Positions 24,465 to 32,424 of a stretch of DNA of 47,955 nucleotides are shown here, one piece after another; within the stretch, counting starts at the first letter, position 1, and every line of letters begins with the position of its first letter. Where the stretch lies: contig NZ_BNCM01000019.1 in the NCBI RefSeq assembly GCF_014656475.1, positions 1 through 47,955 on the forward strand, read 5' to 3'. The position numbers and the translations under genes are program-made. The notes beneath the pieces are model-generated. The model saw only the letters and a list, made by a program, of their open reading frames with translations, searched no databases and was not told where the DNA came from. This DNA is from Sinomonas cellulolyticus. Lineage in GTDB: Bacteria > Actinomycetota > Actinomycetes > Actinomycetales > Micrococcaceae.

Positions 24465-26054
24465 TCAGGCGGCGAGGCCGATGTTGAGGTAGTCGAACTC
24501 GAAGCCATACTCCTTGTACCCGGCGACCTTCTTGCTCAGGCCGACGAGGCGATCGGCGAAGAAGGGCGTGAGCGAGGCGGCGTCGTCGATGAGCAGCTTC
24601 TGCGCATCCTGGTAGAGGGTCTTGCGCTTGGCGTCGTCGACCGTCGCCCGTGCGTCGTCCAGGAGCTTGTCGAACTGCGGATTGGCGTAGCCGCTCTCGT
24701 TGTACGACGAACCGCTGCGGAAGATCTGGTTGAGAAGCTGGTCGATCGGCCGCCCCGCGTACCAGTAGCTGACCATCAGCGGCTTCTTCATCCAGATGTC
24801 GGTGTAGTACGAGTCCGAGGACACATTCTTCACGTCCAGGGTGATGCCCGCGTCCGCCACGCTGCCCTTGAGGGCCAGCGCCAGGGGTGTGAGCACCGAG
24901 TCGTAGGTGGAGGTGTAGATCTCGACCGCAAGGGTGGACATTCCGGCCTGCTTGAGCAGGGCCTTGGACTTGTCCAGGTCGTATTCCAGCCCGTAGTCCA
25001 GACGGTAGGCGTCCGAGGGCGGCACGGGGTTGTTGTGCCCGAGCGTGCCGTTGCCGTTCACGGCGAGCTGCATCACGTCCTTGGGGTTGTATGCGTGCGC
25101 GAGCGCCCGCCGGATCAGCGGATCGGTGAACGGAGCAGCCGTGTTGAGCATGGGGACCGTGTACCACTGGGCGTTCTTGACCGTCGCGACAGTCGCGCCC
25201 GCGGACGCGATCACCGTGCGGGAGGTCGCGTAGTCGAGGTTGGTCTGGGAGATGAGGTCGACCTGGCCGGCGAGCAGGGCGTTCACCCGCGCCTGGGTGT
25301 CGGCGATGGAGGAGAACTCGATCACGTCCAGCTTGGCCTTGCCGCCGAAGTAGTCCTCGTTGCGGACGATCTTGCCCGGGCCGGCCGCGGTGAACGAGTC
25401 CAGCTTGAACGGGCCCGTGCCGATGCCGCTCTTGCCGATGGTGTCGGCGGAGCCCTCCGGGATGATGTAGCAGTTGTACCCGGCCAGGAGGCTGACGAAC
25501 TCCGCATTCGGCGTGGTCAGCGTGAACACCGCCGTCGTGTCGTCCTTGGCGGTGACCGAGCTGCCCTTGATGAAGGGGGCCAGGACGCCGGCCTGCGGCG
25601 ACTTGACGGCCGGGTCGAGGATGTGCTGGATCGTATAGGCGACGTCCTTGGCGCTGAAGGGCTTCCCGTCGTGCCACTTGACGCCCTTGCGCAGGGAGAA
25701 GGTCCAGGTCATGGCGTCCTTGGACATCTGCCAGGACTCGGCGAGGTCTGGCTGGGCGGTGTTGGACTCATCGAGCCGGACCAGGCGGCTGTAGAGCGCG
25801 CCCAGGTACTCGTAGGCGGAGAGCGAGCTCGCCGGGTCGAGGGTCTCCGCCTTCGACGCCGGCGGCCGCGCGATGCGCAGGGTGCCCCCCTGCTTGGCCG
25901 CGGCGGAGGACGCCGACCCCGAGGCCTGGACCGCGGGGCCGCCGCTACCGCACGCGGACAGGGCCACAGTCGACAAGAGCGCCAGCCCCGAGCCGGCCAG
26001 GAGCGTGCGGCGGGACAGGGGCTTCCCTGCCGCGGAGAAGACGGAGCTATCCAT
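24465..26054 (-). CDS. Peptide-type substrate-binding lipoprotein (SBP family 5)
   Basis: A 529-residue extracytoplasmic binding protein. The N-terminus has a twin-Arg-like SRRTLLAG followed by the lipobox LSAC, so it is exported and lipid-anchored. The mature part has the family-5 features: DPASSLSAYEYLGALYSRLV, WTFSLRKGVKWHDGKPFSA and GTGPFKL. The ligand could be a peptide or another bulky compound, and the two neighbouring CocE-like hydrolases favour an acylated or ester-linked one. The ATG at 26052-26054 has GGAAGG about nine bases upstream. It is the first gene of the operon; the longer frame runs into the promoter region. Confidence 0.92.
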   Translation of the reverse strand: MDSSVFSAAGKPLSRRTLLAGSGLALLSTVALSACGSGGPAVQASGSASSAAAKQGGTLRIARPPASKAETLDPASSLSAYEYLGALYSRLVRLDESNTAQPDLAESWQMSKDAMTWTFSLRKGVKWHDGKPFSAKDVAYTIQHILDPAVKSPQAGVLAPFIKGSSVTAKDDTTAVFTLTTPNAEFVSLLAGYNCYIIPEGSADTIGKSGIGTGPFKLDSFTAAGPGKIVRNEDYFGGKAKLDVIEFSSIADTQARVNALLAGQVDLISQTNLDYATSRTVIASAGATVATVKNAQWYTVPMLNTAAPFTDPLIRRALAHAYNPKDVMQLAVNGNGTLGHNNPVPPSDAYRLDYGLEYDLDKSKALLKQAGMSTLAVEIYTSTYDSVLTPLALALKGSVADAGITLDVKNVSSDSYYTDIWMKKPLMVSYWYAGRPIDQLLNQIFRSGSSYNESGYANPQFDKLLDDARATVDDAKRKTLYQDAQKLLIDDAASLTPFFADRLVGLSKKVAGYKEYGFEFDYLNIGLAA

Positions 26055-26164
26055 GCTTGCGACCTTCCACCTTTGTCGTCCCCACGCTGGGACGATCTTA
26101 TTGCTGCACTGTACGATTATGTTCTGGACAAGCGCAATAGAGTCGTCCAAGATGCTCGTTATGA
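26055..26164. promoter_or_regulatory. Divergent promoter region between transporter operon and EamA-GAF gene
   Basis: A 110-base AT-richer gap between two divergent starts. It contains an inverted GTCGTCCC...GGGACGA pair (about 26076-26096), a candidate operator for the TetR regulator, and TATTGC and GATTATG elements resembling -10 boxes. No boxes could be assigned firmly. Confidence 0.4.
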
Positions 26165-27625
26165 ATGCTGGCGAGTGGAGCCCCTGACGTGAACGTGTCC
26201 TGGATGCGACGACCGGATGTCCTCATGGTCCTCACGTCCGCCCCGACCTACGTGGCCACCAGCGAGGTCCTGCGCCGGGTCGGCCCCTTCGACCTGACCC
26301 CCCTGCGGTTCCTCGTCGCGGCAGCCGTCCTCGGCGCGTACCTCGCATGGCGGCGGCGCGGACGCTGGTCGATTAGTGGCGCATCGGCCCGCGACCGGTG
26401 GACCGTCGTGGCCATCTCCCTCATCGGGTACGGCGGCTACGGCACCCTGCTCAACCTCGGCCAGACGACTGTCCCCGCGGGCACCGCGAGCCTGCTGCTG
26501 AACATGTCACCGGTGTTCGCCGCGGCCTTAGGGGCCCTGCTCCTGGGCGAAAGGGTCTCCCGCCGGGCGGTAGCGGGCATGGCCCTGGCGGTCGCCGGCA
26601 CCACAGCTGTTGCCCTGATGGGGTCGGGGGCGGTCGGGTTCGACTGGAACGCATTGACGATCCTGGCCGCTGCCCTGATCCTCAGCCTCTTCCTCATCGT
26701 CCAGCAGCCCCTGCTCCGGCGGATCGACCCGATCGAGCTCGTCTTCTGGGGCTGCCTCATCGGCGGCCTGGCCACCCTTCCCCTCGCCCCGTTCCACCTC
26801 GACCCCGGCCAGTGGCAGGCGGGGACCTGGGTCGCCCTCGCCGCCCTCATCCTCTCCGGCACGGTCCTCGCCTACAGCTTCTGGAACATCGCCCTCGCCG
26901 CAACCAGCGTGTCCGAGGGCGGCGCGCTCCTCTTTGCCGTGCCCGTCTTCTCCCTCACCTTCGGATGGGCCCTACTCGGCCAGGTCCCCACCATCGGCGC
27001 CGTCATCGGCGGGGTGGTCGCCCTCGCCGGCGTCGTAATAGTGACCAAGGCACACCGGCAACAGCGCGGCGCGGGGGCCGGGATGCCCCGACTCATGGCG
27101 GCACCACCAGTCGCCGAGGACGTCGTGCCGGTCGAGCTCAGCGGAGAGGACCTGCTGGCGATCACTACAGCAGCCGACGCTGCGGCCGCGAGGGTCGGGG
27201 CCAGGCTCGTCACGGTGTCCCTGTGGCGCCCGGAGTCCCAGGACCTCGTGCGGGTGTACACCTCGCTTCCGGAGCTCTACCGCCTTGGTGGCATTTCGGC
27301 CCACCTCGGACCCGAGTGGGCAGAGCAGTGCATCGTCCGCCAGGAGTCGTATCTGGCGGACAGCCCAGCCGATCTCACGACGGACGCCTTCGAGCACCAC
27401 GACATGCTCGCCTCCCTCGACCTCGGCGCCGCGATCAACGCCGTCGTGTCACAAGGGGGGAAGTTCGTTGGGTGCATCAACCTGCTCGACCGGGCCGGGA
27501 GCTACACCGCTGCCGACCTCAACGCAGTCGAGGAAGCAGCCGCACCCCTCGGTCCCCTGCTGGACAGGATCCAGCGGGCAGAGTCCTGGAACCGAGGTCC
27601 CGCTCCCGAGACGGGGGCAGCCTGA
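26165..27625 (+). CDS. EamA/DMT-family transporter fused to a C-terminal GAF-like domain
   Basis: A 486-residue protein. Residues about 15-300 are a ten-helix EamA metabolite transporter with two repeat halves (TVPAGTASLLLNMSPVFAAA in the first, AATSVSEGGALLFAVPVFSL in the second). A basic linker follows (KAHRQQRGAG), then about 150 residues resembling a GAF domain of the metabolic type (RLVTVSLWRP, VYTSLPELYRLGGIS, GGKFVGCINLLDRAGSYTAAD). I know of no standard family with this fusion; a cytoplasmic GAF could sense the exported or imported compound. The frame opens at 26165; a GTG at 26189 with GGAG eight bases upstream is an alternative. It is transcribed away from the peptide-type transporter. 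Confidence 0.82.
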   Translation: MLASGAPDVNVSWMRRPDVLMVLTSAPTYVATSEVLRRVGPFDLTPLRFLVAAAVLGAYLAWRRRGRWSISGASARDRWTVVAISLIGYGGYGTLLNLGQTTVPAGTASLLLNMSPVFAAALGALLLGERVSRRAVAGMALAVAGTTAVALMGSGAVGFDWNALTILAAALILSLFLIVQQPLLRRIDPIELVFWGCLIGGLATLPLAPFHLDPGQWQAGTWVALAALILSGTVLAYSFWNIALAATSVSEGGALLFAVPVFSLTFGWALLGQVPTIGAVIGGVVALAGVVIVTKAHRQQRGAGAGMPRLMAAPPVAEDVVPVELSGEDLLAITTAADAAAARVGARLVTVSLWRPESQDLVRVYTSLPELYRLGGISAHLGPEWAEQCIVRQESYLADSPADLTTDAFEHHDMLASLDLGAAINAVVSQGGKFVGCINLLDRAGSYTAADLNAVEEAAAPLGPLLDRIQRAESWNRGPAPETGAA

Positions 27626-27891
27626 GCGAGGATAAAGGGCACCTACCTGTCACGGGCGTCTGCCGGCGGGGCGCCACCACCCGAGGCCTGATAGCCACGT
27701 AAGTGGGGTGATCAAGGTTCCATTGACGGATCAGCCTCGGAAGATTCGAGCCGGCCTCCAAGCATCGCGCACCACCTCGAAGATCCCGGGAAGTTCCGAG
27801 GTCCGCAGAGCGTCCCAACAATGGGTCCTACTCCCATTTTCTGGGAATCAGCTCATCTTGGTGTTTGATGGCAAGCGACCTCAGCACCACC

Positions 27892-27929
27892 AAGGAGGGC
27901 CGCTCGGTTTGCCGAAGCGGCCCTCCTTT
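27892..27929. terminator. Strong terminator hairpin, possibly bidirectional
   Basis: Arms AAGGAGGGCCGCT and AGCGGCCCTCCTT are perfect over 13 bases, with an inner CGG/CCG pair and a TTTG loop, followed on plus by TGTGTCACTTT. It can end the EamA-GAF transcript and the convergent minus gene at 27967. The rest of 27626-27966 holds no supportable gene. Confidence 0.75.
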
Positions 27930-27966
27930 GTGTCACTTTGGCCTAGCCGCGACGGTCGCATGAGCC

Positions 27967-28605
27967 TCAGCCCTGTGCGTCAGTCCCTCTGGGGAGGGGA
28001 ATCTTGCTCAGGACTTCCCGGTCTGCCCTGATGGCAGCTATTCGCTGCTGGATGGGGCCCACAGCCGCGATCTGGGCGTTGTGGCGTTCCGCTGCATCAC
28101 GGTGCTGGTCGAGGTGCCAGTTGACCCGCCGCAGTGTCTCCCGGAAGCTCTGGCCGATCTTCTCCGGGTCTGGGACCTCGCCCGCTGGGTGAACAGACTC
28201 AATCGTGAGCCGGCGCATAGAGGTGTCCACGTGGCCCGCTGGCGGGTTGAGGTTGTATGTCGTGGGACGGACGGAGAACAGCTGAGCGTCCCCGGTGAAC
28301 GGGACCGAGAGTCGGTACACCTTCACGGTCCGGCGCACATCGGAGAAGGAAAATTGACGTCCGAGGTCGACGGTCCTGTCGACCGAGTCCGGCTGGCGGT
28401 CTGGGCCCAGAAGTGTAAGGCTCACGACTCCATGGCGTTCGAGGAGTTCGGCGGCGATGTCCTCTGGCGTTCGCGCCAGCAGGTCGTCCGGATTCCAATG
28501 CTTCAGATCATCCGCGTAGCTTTGCATCTTTGACGCCAAGTACTCCGCGATCCCTTGTCCCGCAAACAGTGTTCTGACTTGCTTGTCATCCGCTGGGGTG
28601 ACCAT
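27967..28605 (-). CDS. Short protein resembling the N-terminal half of a restriction-like family
   Basis: A 212-residue soluble protein. The segment from about residue 75 (VDLGRQFSFSDVRRTVKVYR, then SVPFTGDAQLFSVRPTTYN and NPPAGHV) and the C-terminal helix (LDQHRDAAERHNAQIAA, then RIAAIRADREVLSKIPLP) match my memory of the N-terminal half of about 400-residue actinobacterial proteins that end in a PD-(D/E)XK-like nuclease domain. That domain is absent here: the frame stops right after the place where it would start. It could be a truncation or a stand-alone version. The start has GAGGA four bases upstream (spacer AAAA). The neighbourhood is rich in broken mobile genes. Confidence 0.55.
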   Translation of the reverse strand: MVTPADDKQVRTLFAGQGIAEYLASKMQSYADDLKHWNPDDLLARTPEDIAAELLERHGVVSLTLLGPDRQPDSVDRTVDLGRQFSFSDVRRTVKVYRLSVPFTGDAQLFSVRPTTYNLNPPAGHVDTSMRRLTIESVHPAGEVPDPEKIGQSFRETLRRVNWHLDQHRDAAERHNAQIAAVGPIQQRIAAIRADREVLSKIPLPRGTDAQG

Positions 28606-28640
28606 TTTTTCCTCGTTCTCGGTAATTGACTGACTGGAAC

Positions 28641-28716
28641 GAGGGCCCTAGAGTTTTGGACTGGAATAGTTCGGGCCCTAGGGCCCTCAGAGGTCGGGCG
28701 TTGACGCGCCCGGCCT
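28641..28716. promoter_or_regulatory. GGGCCCTA repeats and hairpin upstream of the short restriction-like gene
   Basis: GGGCCCTA occurs at about 28643-28650 and 28673-28680, the second merging into the palindrome GGGCCCTAGGGCCC. A hairpin AGGTCGGGCG/CGCCCGGCCT follows (about 28691-28716) with CTACTTTTA on the plus strand. These could be operator sites for the minus gene or a terminator for plus-strand transcription; assignment is uncertain. Confidence 0.35.
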
Positions 28717-28829
28717 CTACTTTTAATGTGACAGGCAGCGAGGCGAAACACAAGCGTGGAACTACACCTCTGGGATTCGCACGGCGTGCCCTGTCAGCCC
28801 AGCCCAGTCCGCGGGCTCGCCGCCCGACC

Positions 28830-29415
28830 TTGCCGGGTTGCTCGGAGAGGTACCGGTAGATGGTCGGGCGCGTGACGCCGACCCCGGCGGCGATCTGCTC
28901 CACCGTGTAGGCGCGCTTACCGTCAGGCCCCGGTCTCCTCGTACATTTGACGGGCAAGGCGCCACCTGGCGGGACCCGAGCTTGGGCTTCTGGCCGCCCG
29001 TCGGCCCCTGGCCCTAGCCACCGCGAGGACATCCCGGGTCCGCTCGGACATCAGCGCACCTGCCGAACTCCGCGATCGGCGCCTAGGATGTGGAAGAACA
29101 TCTTCCCCGCCAGGGTCGAGGTGTCGATCCCCTGGCCCAGCACCACTAGGTCCACGCCCGTGGCCTGCAGCTGCTCAGAGAGCTCAATCAGGTTCTCCAG
29201 CGACCGCTCGAGCCCGTCGAGCTTGGTCACCACCAGTTGGTCCCCTGGCCCGGTTCGCTGAGAGAAGTGCCTTCTCCAGTCCCGGCCTGGATGCCAGCTT
29301 CCCGGAGGCCAAGTCAACGAAGACCTACTCGCAGCCGGCGGCGGCAAGGGCATCCTGCTGGGCATCGACATGCTGGTCCCTAATCGAGACCCCCCGTACC
29401 CACGCGCATCCCCAG
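28830..29415 (-). pseudogene. Serine recombinase (resolvase/invertase), frameshifted
   Basis: Family pieces appear in order but in different frames. An N-terminal RGVSIRDQHVDAQQDALAAA segment lies at about 29340-29405, GDQLVVTKLDGLERSLENLI and GVDLVVLGQGIDTSTLAGKM follow at about 29090-29250, and the C-terminal HTH GPDGKRAYTVEQIAAGVGVT, then RPTIYRYL, at about 28850-28930. The N-terminal YxRVS catalytic stretch is damaged and the loop with EFE/ERT residues is missing between the second and third blocks. It is non-functional as written. Its control region is duplicated at about 15.3-15.5 kb, so it belonged to an element once present at both places. Confidence 0.8.
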
Positions 29416-29612
29416 AATGTGTCAGAAACAGGAGAATGCAGGACATAGGCGCGTACACGACAAGCTTGCCAACTTGGGGCCAAGAAATTCGCGGCTGCTC
29501 GAGAGGCCCATCGCTCCGTCTCGGGAACGATCGATCGTTTCCGCACTCAGAACGGACTCAGAATCTGGCACTAGACTGGCGGGGCGGCGCCCCGGCCATC
29601 CCCCCATGGACC
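29416..29612. repeat. Control region of the broken serine recombinase, second copy of the 15.3-kb relic
   Basis: Blocks shared with 15297-15500 are CATAGGCGCGTACAC, the AACGATCGATCGTT palindrome (29526-29539; split by 7 bases in the other copy), GGACTCAGAATCTGGC plus CTAGACT, and GCCCCGGCCATCCCCCCATG at 29589-29612. Both copies have the same orientation, so they are direct repeats about 14 kb apart. The palindrome is a candidate crossover or binding site for the recombinase. Confidence 0.65.
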
Positions 29613-29617
29613 TGGGC

Positions 29618-30271
29618 GGGGACTGTCAATTTTTCGGTGTAAGTGGGTTGTGATTGTCGGGTCAGCGGCGGGCTGCGGAGAGCCGGCCGTCGAAGGTGAT
29701 GTCGAAGGCGTTCAGGGCCTGCTTCCATCTCTGGGTCCATCGGGCTCTTCCCTTGCCGGTGGGGTCCAGGGCCATGACGGCGAGGTAGACGCATTTGAGC
29801 GCTGCCTGCTCGTTGGGGAAGTGGCCGCGGGCCTTGACGGCCTTGCGGATCCGGGCGTTGACGGACTCGATCGCGTTCGTCGTGCACACGATCCGGCGGA
29901 TCTCCCGGTCGAACTGCAGGAACGGGACGAACTCGGCCCAGGCGTTCTCCCATAGCCGCACGATCGCCGGGTACTTCTTGCCCCATTGCTCGCCGAACTC
30001 CAGGAAGCGCTCCTCGGCCTGCTCCACGGTCGCCGCCTGATAGACGGGCTTGAGGCCCCGCGAGATCGCGTCCCAGTCCTGCCGGGCCGCGTAGCGGAAG
30101 CTGTTGCGCATCAGGTGCACGATGCAGGTCTGCACGAGCGTGGCCGGCCACACGTTGCCCACCGCGTCGGGGAGCCCCTTGAGGCCGTCGCAGACGAGCA
30201 TCAGGACGTCCTCGACACCGCGGTTGCGGATCTCGGCCAGGACCTGCTGCCAGTACTTGGCCCCTTCCCCC
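29618..30271 (-). mobile_element. IS256-family element, 3' half only
   Basis: It carries the C-terminal half of a mutator-type transposase and about 45 bases beyond its stop, where the AT-richer CTGTCAATTTTTCGGTG stretch probably contains the terminal inverted repeat. The 5' half and the other end are missing: the element stops abruptly at about 30271 against a LacI-family gene fragment. Confidence 0.75.
29662..30271 (-). pseudogene. IS256-family (mutator type) transposase, C-terminal half
   Basis: About 200 residues of the typical 400. It begins at the conserved GEGAKYWQQVLAEIRNRG, continues with DVLMLVCDGLKGLPDAVGNV (second catalytic Asp region) and CIVHLMRNSFRYAA, and ends with the region around TTNAIESVNARIRKAVKARG containing the last catalytic Glu. 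The first DDE aspartate lies in the missing half, so no active enzyme can be made. The frame stays open for another 30 codons across the junction, but those codons are antisense to the LacI fragment. Confidence 0.85.
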
Positions 30272-30949
30272 ATCGAGCTGCCGGTGGTTGCCGTCGACCG
30301 TTCAGCAGGCATTCCGACAGACCTCGTAGTGGCAGCAAACGTCGCCGGCGCGGCTGAAGGCACCGAGTGGCTTTACGGCCAAGGGTTCAAACGTGTTGCC
30401 TGCATCACGGGACCGCGTCACGTTACAACGGCTCGCCAGCGGAGGGCCGGATGGGCTGAAGCCACGCACGCCCACGGACCGCTCAACGAGGACTATCTCC
30501 TATGGTCGGACTACCATGCAGCGGGAGGCCATGCAGCCATGCTGAGGCTTTTGGGACTGGAAACCCCGCCGGACGCCGCGTTCGTTGCGAACAACCTCAT
30601 GGCTATGGGAGCAATCGGCGCGCTGCGAGAATCTGGGCTCCAACCCCCCGAATTCGGTCTCGCAGTCTTCGGGGACCTCCCCTTCGTTCCCTGGGAACGC
30701 TATGCCGTCCACGTCGTCCCGCTTCAAGCCCGTGAGATTGGTGCGCACGCGGCCCGGCTGCTTCTGGACAGAATCAACGGGGAAGTCGGGTCACCCAGGA
30801 AGATCATCATCGACTCCTCCGGGAGGCCATCCGATGAGCACGTCGACGCAGGACGGGCAGCTCTAGTGGGCCAGATCGAGAGCTTAGCTCAACCGCCACC
30901 TGCCTGCTCACCGCGGGTACGCAGCCAGACCGGCCTGTTGCCAGACTAA
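30272..30949 (+). pseudogene. LacI-family regulator, C-terminal ligand-binding part only
   Basis: About 225 residues match the sugar-binding half of LacI/GalR regulators: ELPVVAVDRSAGIPTDLVVA at the junction, VACITGPRHVTTARQRRAGW, AAFVANNLMAMGAIGALRES and AVFGDLPF. The N-terminal DNA-binding HTH and the first lobe are missing because the sequence starts at the IS256-family junction. The frame upstream is antisense transposase, so no functional repressor is expected. It marks a former sugar or polyol locus. Confidence 0.75.
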
Positions 30950-31210
30950 GGCCCACTGAAGACGTCGATCGCCTTGCAACCCTCAGGATCCGAGACATCT
31001 CACGGGGACCAGGCCGTGACACCTGAAGCTACCGAGCTTCGCCTGAGATCACGGGATCCCATAGGCGCGCATGATACTCAGAACCATGTCACGCAACCAT
31101 CTGCTTGAATTGTTATATCCATCGTCGCTTATGAGGCACATCCACTGACCGCAGGTGGGCAGAAACCACTGGCCATTGACACACGGACTAGATGAGTGAG
31201 TCCGTTTGGT
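30950..31210. other. Gap without genes
   Basis: I see no supportable gene. CATAGGCGCG at about 31061 followed by ACTCAGAACC echoes the recombinase control region, but the match is too short to call a third copy. AT-richer DNA at 31070-31140 marks the approach to the IS982-family element. Confidence 0.4.
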
Positions 31211-32145
31211 TCAGTGGTCGTAGGCGATGAGGGATCGTTTGGCGGGTGCGTTGGTGAGCCAGTTGTGCCAGATCCCGGCTGCGAGGGCGAGGAGGCGTGC
31301 TGCGACGCGGGAGAGGACTCCGGCGAGGGTCCTTCCGCCGTGCTCCTCGAGGGTGAGTTGGCCTTTGAGGGTGTCGAAGACGGACTCGACCCATTGCCGG
31401 ATGCCTCCGAGCTTGCCGAACCGGGGCTTCTCGTCCTTGCGGTCGGGGCGGATGAGGCTGACTCCGAGCTGTTCGGTGAGGAAGGACTCGAACTCTGCTC
31501 CGGCGAAGCCCTTGTCACCGACGATGACCTGCCCGGGCCGGAGCAGGTGTCGGTCGTGGTCCAGGAGCACGGCGGTGGCCTCGCGTTCGCCGATCTTCGG
31601 GTTCGCCAGCCCCCAGACCACCGGCATCCCCTCGGGCGTGCACAGCAGGTAGAGCCGGAAGCCCCAGAAGTAGCGGGAGTGGGAGGCGCAGTAGCCGTAG
31701 CCGGCGTGGCCGGCCAGGTCGGAGCGCTTCACGGTTTCGCGGGACTTCCCGCAGGGCAGGGGCGTGGAGTCGACCAGACGGGTCAGCTCGTGCCATGTGG
31801 GGGTGTCGCGGGCGAGTTCGGTGATCACGGCGGACATCAGCGCGCTGGCCGCCCGGACGCGCTTGCCCCAGCCGGACTGGTGCGGCAGGTGGGGGAACAT
31901 CCCGATCAGATGGGCCCTGGCGTACCGGATCCATCGGCGCTCCGAGGCGACGCCGAGGAGGTGCTGGGCCACGAGCAGGCACAGCAGCTCGGCATCCTCC
32001 AGCACCGGCTTCCTGCCCGGGCGGTGGTCACGGGAGAACCCGACCGCAGGGAGGATCCGGTCCTCGAGGTGGACGTAGAGTGTGGTCAGGAGGGTGTTCA
32101 GTTCAGTCTTCACACGCCGGGCTTAACAAGTCGGGATGCCGCGCC
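31170..32145 (-). mobile_element. IS982-family insertion sequence
   Basis: An apparently intact transposase gene occupies nearly the whole element, as usual for this family. Weakly matching ends, GACTAGATGAG near 31185 and GACTTGTTAAG (read inward on minus) near 32131, could be terminal inverted repeats (8 of 11 matches). I could not establish target duplications, so the ends are approximate. It lies just upstream of the TPR/CHAT cluster. Confidence 0.7.
31211..32113 (-). CDS. IS982-family transposase
   Basis: A 300-residue DDE transposase. An N-terminal helical region is followed by the catalytic core: first Asp in LVDSTPLPCGKSRETVKRS, second Asp in VIVGDKGFAGAEF, and Glu in RQWVESVFDTLKGQL. 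The GYCASHSRYFWGFRLYLLC segment is characteristic of IS982. Full length with no frameshift, so it is probably active or only recently silenced. It is transcribed away from the neighbouring TPR gene and could affect its promoter. Confidence 0.9.
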   Translation of the reverse strand: MKTELNTLLTTLYVHLEDRILPAVGFSRDHRPGRKPVLEDAELLCLLVAQHLLGVASERRWIRYARAHLIGMFPHLPHQSGWGKRVRAASALMSAVITELARDTPTWHELTRLVDSTPLPCGKSRETVKRSDLAGHAGYGYCASHSRYFWGFRLYLLCTPEGMPVVWGLANPKIGEREATAVLLDHDRHLLRPGQVIVGDKGFAGAEFESFLTEQLGVSLIRPDRKDEKPRFGKLGGIRQWVESVFDTLKGQLTLEEHGGRTLAGVLSRVAARLLALAAGIWHNWLTNAPAKRSLIAYDH

Positions 32146-32424
32146 AGGTCGACACCACACGATTGCACAGTATCGCGAATAGACGGTCGGTCCAGAGATC
32201 CCTTCCGCCTTGGTTTTCAGATAGCTCCGGGTGACACAAGATCGGCAGCTGCCGGGAAGGACCAACAAATACAAATCCCTGCGGTTCGGGGGGCAGGCAT
32301 CTCCGGTGGCGGCGGATGGCCGGGGGAGGGCGGGAAGGTGGTTCCTCTAGGCTTGTGCAGAGTTGTCTTTGAAGTCGCCGGTCGGATGCAGGTGACAGCA
32401 GGCGATGATGTCAGGAGGAAGGCC

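Noticed and set aside
31055..31085. Possible third copy of the serine-recombinase control region
   Set aside because: Only a 10-base CATAGGCGCG match and a weak ACTCAGAAC echo; too short to separate from chance.
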